From: an uncultured Bacteroidales bacterium
GTDB lineage: Bacteria > Bacteroidota > Bacteroidia > Bacteroidales > F082
DNA: 64,000 bases
NCBI GenBank assembly: GCA_900318085.1
Contig: ONJF01000016.1
Location: 1-64,000, forward strand
Direction of reading: 5' to 3'
A program made the translations under genes and the position numbers. The notes below the pieces were generated by a model that was given only the letters and a program-made list of their open reading frames with translations, was not told where the DNA came from and did not search any database. Below, one piece after another: positions 57,008 to 64,000 of the stretch (the stretch's first letter is position 1; each line of letters begins with the position of its first letter).

Positions 57008-57570
57008 ATGAAATACCTCATCATTATCTTATCGACCATCTTGGCCCCTTCCTGGGCACTTCAAAGAAGACCTCGACCGCATTGGGTATGGGCGCAGCCG
57101 TCATCTTCGTGTTGACCCTGGCCACCCTTGTGACATGGCTGACGAACCAGTACATCCTGATTCCCTTGAAACTGACCTTCTTGCAGACCATCGCCTTCAT
57201 CCTCATCATCGCCGCTTTGGTGCAGATGGTGGAGATCATCCTGAAGAAAATCAGTCCGTCACTGTATACCGCCTTGGGCGTGTTCTTGCCGTTGATTACG
57301 ACCAACTGCGCCGTCCTGGGCGTGTCGCTGACCGTGGTCACCAAGGAGTTCAACTATGGTGGCGTGGCCCACATGCTGAGCCTCGGCGAGTCCATCGTCT
57401 ATGCCGTCGGCATCGCCCTCGGCTTTGCCATGGCCTTGGTCATCTTCGCCGGCATCCGTGAGCACATCGACCTGATGGAGCCTCCCAAGGGCATGAAGGG
57501 TACCCCTATCGCCCTGATTACCGCCGGCATCTTGGCCTTGGCGTTCATGGGATTTACGGGGATTGTGTGA
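57008..57570 (+). pseudogene. rnfA: Rnf complex subunit A with N-terminal deletion and frameshift
   Basis: From the ATG at 57008, three bases after rnfE, the translation MKYLIIILSTIL is a normal RnfA start. At about 57040-57045 the frame is lost. The continuing RnfA sequence is in another frame: GPFLGTSKKTSTALGMGAAV, ILIPLKLTFLQTIAFILIIA, PLITTNCAVLGVSLTVVTKE, EHIDLMEPPKGMKGTPIALI and a normal C-terminus at 57570. About 12 residues of the expected VNN-VL-QFLGIC type motif, including the first-helix Cys ligand, are missing, i.e. 35 or 37 bases. Either a real lesion or an assembly error at repeated TTCCTGGGC-like words. A restart at the TTG 57082 would give a 162-residue protein lacking the first helix. 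Confidence 0.85.
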
Positions 57571-57660
57571 TCTTATATGGCCGCGGGGGACCATGCGCGA
57601 AAGCAGGGACTCATGTCGCCTGCTTACTGAAGTGTCGTCCATACGAGACTAAACCGAACA

Positions 57661-57690
57661 AAAGAGCTGCCTCAAGGCGGCTCTTTTTTT
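57661..57690 (+). terminator. Terminator of the rnf operon
   Basis: AAAGAGC-GCC pairs with GGC-GCTCTTT around TCAA, followed by a T-run. Confidence 0.9.
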
Positions 57691-57790
57691 GTGGTCAGGC
57701 GGAAAAAATGTCTTTTGCGGAAAAATTTGTTTGATAAGTCGCAAAAAATATGTTACTTGCACCCCGATTTTGAAAAAAACTCTGCCAACC

Positions 57791-60700
57791 ATGAAAAAAG
57801 CTTTATCGTTCCTAACCTTCCTATTGTTTGCGATCACGGCAACACACACCGCTGTGGGACAGACCTTCACCATCATGTCTTCCGACCGCGGCCATATCAG
57901 CCTTCACTTCGACCTGGGCGACTTCAGAATCGACACGGTCATGCACGAAGGCGAGGTGATGCACACCATAACGACAAAAGGCATCGTAGCGCCCAACGAC
58001 TATGGCCTGCCCGCGCTGCCCACCTTCAACCGCTTCATCGCCATCCCACAAGGCTCGAAAGCCATCGTGGAAGTCAGGACGCGACGCAGCCAGCGCATGA
58101 CTGGCATCAACATCACACCGTCGGAAGGCAGTCAAGCCGAGAGCGAGCCCGAACGGCCGTTCTTCAAAGACCCGAAAGTATATGCCACCAATGCCTTCTA
58201 CCCTGACGAGAGTTACATGGTGGCCGAGCCACAGCGCTTGCGCGGCGTCGACGTTATCCACCTCGGTCTCAGTCCTTTCCAATACAACCCGGTGACACAC
58301 GAGCTCGCCGTCAACCGCGAACTCGACATCGACATCCGTTTTGAAGGGGGCAACGGACACTTCGGCGATGACCGTCTGCGCTCCCCCTATTGGGATCCCA
58401 TCCTGCAGAACAACATCCTGAATTACAGCAGCCTGCCCGACATCGACTACCATGCCCGCAGGCAGGAGTGGACACGCGGTCGTCTCACTGGTTGCGAATA
58501 CCTCATCCTGACGCCCAACAACGACGCCTTCATCTCGGCCGCGCAAGAGCTTGCCAACTACCGCATCCGTCAAGGCATCTTCACCAAGGTGATGAGCATC
58601 GGGGAGACAGGTGCCACGACAGCCATGGAGATCAGACAATGGTTCAGGGACATCTACAACAGCTGGGACATACCGCCCGTGGCCGTGTGTATCCTCGCCG
58701 ACCATGGCGAAGACATGGACTTACACATCCCAGCCTACCACACCCTGCATCCCATCGAAGACTTTGTCAACACTGACAACCCATACGCCGACATCGACGA
58801 CGACCGTCTTCCCGACATGTGCTTCTCGCGCCTCGTCGCGAATGACGAATCGGAGCTGCCGATCTTCATCGGCAAGCAAATCGAATACGAATACACGGCA
58901 CCCGTCTCGAATCTGGCCTATTACAGCCATCCGCTGACAGCGGCAGCCTGGCAAAACACCAGCTGGTTCCAGATTTGCATCGCCACCATCAGCGGCTATC
59001 TGACCCAACACGGCAAACAGCCCATCCGCGTCAACGAAATCTACAACGGCGAATTGGGCACGACATGGTCGACGGCCGCCAACACGAGCGCCGTCACCGA
59101 CTACTTCGGCCCCAACGGGTTGGGATACATCCCGGCCACACCTGCAGAGCTTGGCGGATGGACGGGCGGCAATGCAGGACATGTCATCCATGCCATCAAC
59201 TCAGGAGCCTACCTCATCCAGCACCGCGACCATGGCTGGACGCAGAAGTGGTACCAACCAGAAATCTATGTCAGCGATTTCGGCGACATCAACAACCCGG
59301 GCAAGATGTCGTTCCTCATCTCCGTGAACTGCAAGACAGGACAGTTCGACTACAACGGGAACTGCTTCACGGAAGGCCTCATCCGTATGACCCGTGACGG
59401 ACAAAACGCAGGCATCGTAGGTGCCATCAGCCCTTCGGGGAGAACCTATTCCTTTGCCAACGACATCTACCTCTGGGGCGTCTGGGACCTCTTTGACCCC
59501 GAGTTCCTCCCCGACTACGGTCCCTACGCCAGCCATGTCGCCCAATGGATGCCCTCATTTGCCAATGTTTCGGGCAAGTACTTCCTTGAGCAAAACGTTT
59601 TCCCCAACGCTGACATGACCATGCGTAACACCACCTACAACGCCTACCATTCCCACTGCGACGCCTTCCTCCGGCTCTACACCGAGATGCCACAGACCAT
59701 AGAAGCCATTCATGACCCCTATATCACCATCTTCACTCCTTTCCACATCACGGTTCCCGAAGGTGTAGAGATTGCTTTGAGCGCCAATTACGGACACAAA
59801 GACCACCTGTTGGCTACCGCCACGGGAACGGGGCAAGACCAAGTCATCTATGTCATGGACTACATACCCACCAGCACGGTATGCCTAACCATGACGGGGT
59901 TGAACTTCATTCGCAGTGAAATATTAATCCCTGTGGCACCCCTAGACAGGCCTCTCGTCGTGGCCGACAGTGTCGCTTTCAACCAAGGTGCCACCCATCT
60001 GCATCATGGGGAATCGGCCACCGTCGACCTCGTCGTCAGGAATGTCGGCGCCTCGACAAGTGCCTCGGGTAGTGCCACCATCGCCAACACCACGGGACAA
60101 CTTCAAATCACACAGGCCTCGACCACTTGGCCTCCCCTGGCACCCGACGAGACTGCACTTATCGGGGATGCCTTCCAAGTCAGCGTCAGCAGCGACGTCC
60201 CCGACGGGACCAACGTTCCCTTCACCATCACGACACAATTCAACGGCGAAAGTTTCGAGCGCGAGTTCGACCTCGCTGTCATCGCGCCCAACATCAAGGC
60301 AGAACTCCTTGCCATTGATGACCATGCCGGCAACGGCAATGGCTACTTGGATGCGGGCGAGTTTGCCAGCCTCACCTTCCGTCTCGCCAACCACGGCCAC
60401 TATATCGCCCAAAGCCCGCACATCGCCTTGCATGGCAACGAAGACTACATCAGGGTGATCACCCCAGAGCCGACCCTCGACAACATGCCCATCGGAGCCA
60501 CTGTCGACCTCACCTTCGACATCTTCGTCGAGTTCCTCGCCGGAGAGGCTCCTTCCCTCGACTTCACCCTCACTGCCACCTGCCAAGAGTTGGTGATGGA
60601 AAACAGCTTTAGTTTACCGTTAGGTTTCTCCATGGAAAGCTTCGAAATCGGTGAATTCAACCCAATGTATTGGATCAACGACCCGAACCATCCCTGGCAG

Positions 60701-61288
60701 ATCGTCGACATCGGTGCATATCACGGCAGCTACTGTGCCCAGTCGGACACCACCATCACTCATGACGAAGCGTCGCATCTCATCTTCAACTACACATCCA
60801 ATGCCGAAGGCACCCTCTCGTTCTTCTGCAAGGTGTCATCGGAGAACAACTATGATTTCCTGGTCTTCTCCGTCGACAGCGTAATGTTAGACCGATGGTC
60901 AGGAACAGTGGCCTGGTATGAACACACCTATACCATCCAACCAGGAAGCCACCAATACCAATGGAACTACACCAAGGACTATTCCGTCAGCAACGGCGAG
61001 GACTGTGCCTGGATTGACTACATCTCGCTTCCACCCTATTTAGACGCCACCGACGAGAAGTCTGACCTCCCGCTCGACCTGCATCCCAACCCCACCACGG
61101 GCCAAATCCATATCGGCTTGGACCTCGATAGCGACTTCATAGTACAAGTCTTCGACAGTCAAGGCAAGCTTGTGATGACAGCACATAACGCCCAAATCAT
61201 CACCCTTGAAGGCATGGCACCAGGACTTTTCCACATCATTGTAGAGAAAGACGGCCACCGCTGGAGCCGTAGGATAATTAAGATGTAG
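57791..61288 (+). CDS. C25 (gingipain-family) cysteine peptidase with T9SS sorting domain
   Basis: A 1165-residue secreted protein: signal MKKALSFLTFLLFAITATHT; propeptide-like N-terminal region with YGLPALPTFNRFIAIPQGSK and FQYNPVTHELAVNRELDIDI; peptidase domain with YLILTPNNDAFISAAQELAN, VCILADHGEDMD, catalytic His481 in LIQHRDHGWTQK and catalytic Cys514 in LISVNCKTGQFDY; Ig-like domains (one with AGNGNGYLDAGEFASLTFRL); a jelly-roll-like region; and a type A T9SS domain from LDLHPNPTTGQIHIGLDL. C25 peptidases are secreted proteases first known from Porphyromonas. The ATG at 57791 begins the signal peptide. Followed by a terminator and then a second C25 gene. Confidence 0.88.
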   Translation: MKKALSFLTFLLFAITATHTAVGQTFTIMSSDRGHISLHFDLGDFRIDTVMHEGEVMHTITTKGIVAPNDYGLPALPTFNRFIAIPQGSKAIVEVRTRRSQRMTGINITPSEGSQAESEPERPFFKDPKVYATNAFYPDESYMVAEPQRLRGVDVIHLGLSPFQYNPVTHELAVNRELDIDIRFEGGNGHFGDDRLRSPYWDPILQNNILNYSSLPDIDYHARRQEWTRGRLTGCEYLILTPNNDAFISAAQELANYRIRQGIFTKVMSIGETGATTAMEIRQWFRDIYNSWDIPPVAVCILADHGEDMDLHIPAYHTLHPIEDFVNTDNPYADIDDDRLPDMCFSRLVANDESELPIFIGKQIEYEYTAPVSNLAYYSHPLTAAAWQNTSWFQICIATISGYLTQHGKQPIRVNEIYNGELGTTWSTAANTSAVTDYFGPNGLGYIPATPAELGGWTGGNAGHVIHAINSGAYLIQHRDHGWTQKWYQPEIYVSDFGDINNPGKMSFLISVNCKTGQFDYNGNCFTEGLIRMTRDGQNAGIVGAISPSGRTYSFANDIYLWGVWDLFDPEFLPDYGPYASHVAQWMPSFANVSGKYFLEQNVFPNADMTMRNTTYNAYHSHCDAFLRLYTEMPQTIEAIHDPYITIFTPFHITVPEGVEIALSANYGHKDHLLATATGTGQDQVIYVMDYIPTSTVCLTMTGLNFIRSEILIPVAPLDRPLVVADSVAFNQGATHLHHGESATVDLVVRNVGASTSASGSATIANTTGQLQITQASTTWPPLAPDETALIGDAFQVSVSSDVPDGTNVPFTITTQFNGESFEREFDLAVIAPNIKAELLAIDDHAGNGNGYLDAGEFASLTFRLANHGHYIAQSPHIALHGNEDYIRVITPEPTLDNMPIGATVDLTFDIFVEFLAGEAPSLDFTLTATCQELVMENSFSLPLGFSMESFEIGEFNPMYWINDPNHPWQIVDIGAYHGSYCAQSDTTITHDEASHLIFNYTSNAEGTLSFFCKVSSENNYDFLVFSVDSVMLDRWSGTVAWYEHTYTIQPGSHQYQWNYTKDYSVSNGEDCAWIDYISLPPYLDATDEKSDLPLDLHPNPTTGQIHIGLDLDSDFIVQVFDSQGKLVMTAHNAQIITLEGMAPGLFHIIVEKDGHRWSRRIIKM

Positions 61289-61375
61289 CTTGTTTGGGCG
61301 CCCCGTTCTACACCCCCATAGGCTTGTTTCAACGGAAAAAAATTCGCTTTTCGCCAGAAAAACATTTCTTATTCC

Positions 61376-61406
61376 AAAAAAAGTGCGTATTTTTACGCGC
61401 TTTTTT
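61376..61406 (+). terminator. Terminator between the two C25 genes
   Basis: AAAAAGTGCGTA pairs with TACGCGCTTTTTT around a short T loop. The promoter of the second gene may overlap its downstream half. Confidence 0.7.
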
Positions 61407-61442
61407 ATATTTATAGGTCTTATCATCAAAACAACAAGCCAT

Positions 61443-64000
61443 ATGAAAAACTGTTTACGCTCCCTGTCAGTCGCCATCTTGCTGCTTACGGCTATGGCCC
61501 TCAACGCCCAGACGCGCGACCTCAACTTCAGCAACACGGCCCCTCGTGAAGGCCTCAGCGTAGAACAAAACACCCGTACGGGATTACAAATGCGCCATGC
61601 CTTGAAACACATGAGCATCGTCAACATCACCGACAACGGATACAACGGCGACGTCATCGAAGGCGGCACTGGCATCACATTGCCTGCCAACCCGGGCGAG
61701 CCCAACCTGCCGGCTTTCAGCCAATTCGTGGCCATACCTAATGGAGCCACTGCCCACATCGAGATGGGCTTCCGCAGCATGACCACCATGGAGAACGTCG
61801 ACCTGCTGCCCGCCGCCCCCATCAAATTCGACACCGACGACAGCCCTAACACATACGATCGGAACACGAGCATCTACAACAAGAACGCGTTCTTCCCCGA
61901 ACAGACCGTGACCGTCAGCGAGCCTTTCAGCCTGCGTGGCGTGCAGACCGTGGCCGTCACCGTGGTGCCCTACCAATACAACCCCGTCACGAAAGAGCTG
62001 CGCATCTATGACGATCTGCAATTCGGCATCCGTTTCGACGGTGGCAACGGCGAGTTTGGCGACACGCGCCTGCGTTCCCCCTATTGGGACCCCATCCTCA
62101 TGCAGAACCTGGCCAACTACAACCAACTGCCCGTTATCGATTATGAAGCCCGCATGCAGGAATGGGTCAACAACCGTCCCACGGGTTGCGAATATCTCAT
62201 CGTCATCCCCAACAACGAGAGCTTCCGCCAATATGCCAACCAACTGCGCGACTACCGCATCCAGCAGGGCATTCTCACCGAGGTGAAGAGCCTCAGCGAC
62301 ATGGGTTGCACCACCACCGACCAGATGAGGAATTACTTCCACAACGCCTACAACACATGGGACATCCCACCCGTTGCCGTGCTGCTTTTGGGAGACCACA
62401 ACACCAACATGGGTGCGGGCATCCCTGCCGAATACACTTTCCACTCCTACGACTACGGTAACTGCATCACCGACAACGGCTATGCCGACGTCACGGGCGA
62501 CATGTTGCCTGAGATGGCTTTCTCACGCCTCGTGGCCGCCAACGCCAACGAAGCCCAAATGATGGTGAGCAAACAGCTGGAATACGAATTCACCAACCCC
62601 AACATGGACGCGGCCTCCTACGACCACCCCATCACCGCCTTGGGCTGGCAGACACAACGCTGGTTCCAGATCTGCTCTGAAGTGGTGGGCGGTTATTGGC
62701 GCAACCAAGGCAAACACCCGGTGCGCATCAATGCCATCTATAGTGGCACGCCTGGCAACCAATGGTCGAGCAACCAAAACACCTATATGGTCGTCAACTA
62801 CTTCGGTCCCAACGGATTAGGCTACATCCCTGCCACGCCATCGGAACTCGGCGGTTGGACAGGCGGTACTGCTGCACAAGTCGTGAATGCCGTCAACAGC
62901 GGCTGCATGCTTCTGCAACACCGCGACCACGGCTACTACCAAGGCTGGGGCGAGCCTGACTTCAGCACCAGCAATGTGGCCCAGATGAACAATGTGGGCA
63001 AATTGACCTTCGTCAACACCATCAACTGCCAGACCGGCACCTTCGACTACAACAGTGGCTGCCTCATCGAGGCCTTCATGCGTCGCACCAGCGGCGGACA
63101 GAACGCCGGCGCCGTAGGCTGCATCGGTCCCACGCAGACCTCCTACTCCTTCGTCAACGACGCCTATGCTTGGGGCATGTACGACCAATATGACCCGCAG
63201 TTCATGCCCGACTACGGTCCCTACGCCGAATATGAAGGCAACTGGAGACCCGCTTTCGGCAATGTGGCCGGCAAATACTTCCTTGCCCAAAGCAACTGGC
63301 CCTACAACACACAAAACAAGGCCATCACATACAAAATGTTCACCGCACACTGCGACGCATTCCTTACCCTCTACACGCAAGTGCCTACCGCGATGAATGT
63401 CACACATCCCGCACAAATCACCGCCTCCACCACGAGCATCAACGTTACCGCCCCGCAAGGTGCCATCATCGCCTTGACGCGCAACAACAACATCCTTGCC
63501 GTGGCCACCGCCACTGGCGGCAGCCAAAGCATCACTTTCCAGGCCCAGCCTTCCAATACCGACATCACCATCGTGGCTACCAAGCAAGACAAGCTCCGTT
63601 ATGTGGGCTCCATCCATGTCATCAGCGAGCCTTCGCTGACCTTGACACAAGTGACCGTCAACGATGGCAACAACGGACAACTCGAATATTCCGAGTCGGC
63701 CTCATTCGACATGAGCATCAAGAACACGGGCGACCAGGCTTCGACCATAGCCACGGCCACCCTTACCACCCGCTCATCGGAATATGTCACCATCACCAAC
63801 AACACGGCCTCCATCCCCGCATTAACTCCCAACCAGACCACCGACCTCACCCAGGTGTTTGGCGTTACAGTTGCCGACAATGTGCTCAACGAGACCCGTC
63901 TGCAATTCACCCTCACCATGGTGAGCGGCAGTCACACTTGGACCTCCGACTTCAGTGTGAACGCCTATGCCCCAGTGCTGAAAATCCAGGACGGCATGAC
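61443..64000 (+). CDS. Second C25 (gingipain-family) peptidase, 3' end beyond window
   Basis: At least 852 residues, open to the window edge. Signal MKNCLRSLSVAILLLTAMAL through NAQ; N-terminal region with ITLPANPGEPNLPAFSQFVA and VVPYQYNPVTKELRIYDDLQ; peptidase domain with YLIVIPNNESFRQYANQL, LLLGDHNTNMG, YFGPNGLGYIPATPSELGGW, catalytic His496 in LLQHRDHGYYQG and catalytic Cys529 in VNTINCQTGTFDYN; then Ig-like domains including a DGNNGQLEYSESASFDMSIK segment. It parallels the preceding gene throughout and is a tandem paralogue. A T9SS domain is expected beyond the edge but cannot be seen. Confidence 0.87.
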   Translation, partial: MKNCLRSLSVAILLLTAMALNAQTRDLNFSNTAPREGLSVEQNTRTGLQMRHALKHMSIVNITDNGYNGDVIEGGTGITLPANPGEPNLPAFSQFVAIPNGATAHIEMGFRSMTTMENVDLLPAAPIKFDTDDSPNTYDRNTSIYNKNAFFPEQTVTVSEPFSLRGVQTVAVTVVPYQYNPVTKELRIYDDLQFGIRFDGGNGEFGDTRLRSPYWDPILMQNLANYNQLPVIDYEARMQEWVNNRPTGCEYLIVIPNNESFRQYANQLRDYRIQQGILTEVKSLSDMGCTTTDQMRNYFHNAYNTWDIPPVAVLLLGDHNTNMGAGIPAEYTFHSYDYGNCITDNGYADVTGDMLPEMAFSRLVAANANEAQMMVSKQLEYEFTNPNMDAASYDHPITALGWQTQRWFQICSEVVGGYWRNQGKHPVRINAIYSGTPGNQWSSNQNTYMVVNYFGPNGLGYIPATPSELGGWTGGTAAQVVNAVNSGCMLLQHRDHGYYQGWGEPDFSTSNVAQMNNVGKLTFVNTINCQTGTFDYNSGCLIEAFMRRTSGGQNAGAVGCIGPTQTSYSFVNDAYAWGMYDQYDPQFMPDYGPYAEYEGNWRPAFGNVAGKYFLAQSNWPYNTQNKAITYKMFTAHCDAFLTLYTQVPTAMNVTHPAQITASTTSINVTAPQGAIIALTRNNNILAVATATGGSQSITFQAQPSNTDITIVATKQDKLRYVGSIHVISEPSLTLTQVTVNDGNNGQLEYSESASFDMSIKNTGDQASTIATATLTTRSSEYVTITNNTASIPALTPNQTTDLTQVFGVTVADNVLNETRLQFTLTMVSGSHTWTSDFSVNAYAPVLKIQDGM

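Noticed and set aside
52283-57570. Na+-translocating NADH:quinone reductase (Nqr)
   Set aside because: The ferredoxin-rich B subunit and gene order B-C-D-G-E-A are those of Rnf; no NqrF-like gene is present.

Overview
This window looks like part of the chromosome of an uncultured anaerobic Bacteroidales bacterium, probably from a gut or rumen. The evidence is: promoters of the Bacteroidetes type (TAnnTTTG at -7) before many genes; secreted proteins ending in type IX secretion (T9SS) sorting domains; C25 (gingipain-family) peptidases; a complete-looking rnfBCDGEA ion-pump operon preceded by rseC; and lineage-typical genes (DUF5606, YfhO family, zinc metallopeptidase, aminoacyl-histidine dipeptidase). 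No rRNA, tRNA or CRISPR array was found.

Layout. 1-5.7 kb: the 3' end of htpG, then a plastic stretch with two SUMP-like genes (here meaning relatives of the Fibrobacter succinogenes major paralogous domain), a PIN toxin-antitoxin pair, a DUF6922-like remnant, a second degraded htpG tail with its own terminator, an operator-like repeat array, an AAA ATPase and a third SUMP-like lipoprotein. 5.7-13.5 kb: two TPM-domain genes, ftsE, two glycosyltransferases, a Bro-N gene coupled to murB, and an AbiE-type toxin-antitoxin pair. 13.5-20.4 kb: four small envelope genes, three of them with one conserved leader, gene remnants, then a Ser/Thr kinase fused to a SUMP-like ectodomain and divergent from a putative regulator. 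20.4-22.7 kb: pyrK-pyrD and DUF5606. 22.7-26.7 kb: a minus-strand run encoding a steroid 5-alpha-reductase-like membrane enzyme, an Old Yellow Enzyme-like oxidoreductase, an SDR and a secreted PCMD-like protein. This resembles the 5AR/5BR/3beta-HSDH clusters reported for bile-acid-transforming gut Bacteroidales.

26.8-36.5 kb: housekeeping (zinc peptidase, pepD, rpmH), a T9SS beta-helix protein, a methyltransferase/glycosyltransferase pair and a YfhO-family protein. 36.5-42.2 kb: a surface-polymer locus with a GT2, then licD-like, cytidylyltransferase, asparagine-synthase-like and TagF-like genes in one operon, divergent from an unusual SDR::cytidylyltransferase fusion. This looks like a teichoic-acid-like polyol-phosphate decoration pathway. 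42.2-48.8 kb: two very large, overlapping, tandemly duplicated T9SS proteins. 48.8-57.6 kb: a Wzx-like flippase, a YihY protein, rseC and the rnf operon; rnfA carries an N-terminal deletion and frameshift in this sequence. 57.7-64 kb: two tandem C25 peptidases, the second running off the window.

A recurrent oddity is a set of intergenic palindromes whose arms are built from 6-8-base (mostly 7-base) tandem repeats, each of different sequence. They sit in operon spacers, 5' leaders and at gene ends. All assignments come from reading the sequence and protein motifs; no database search was run.
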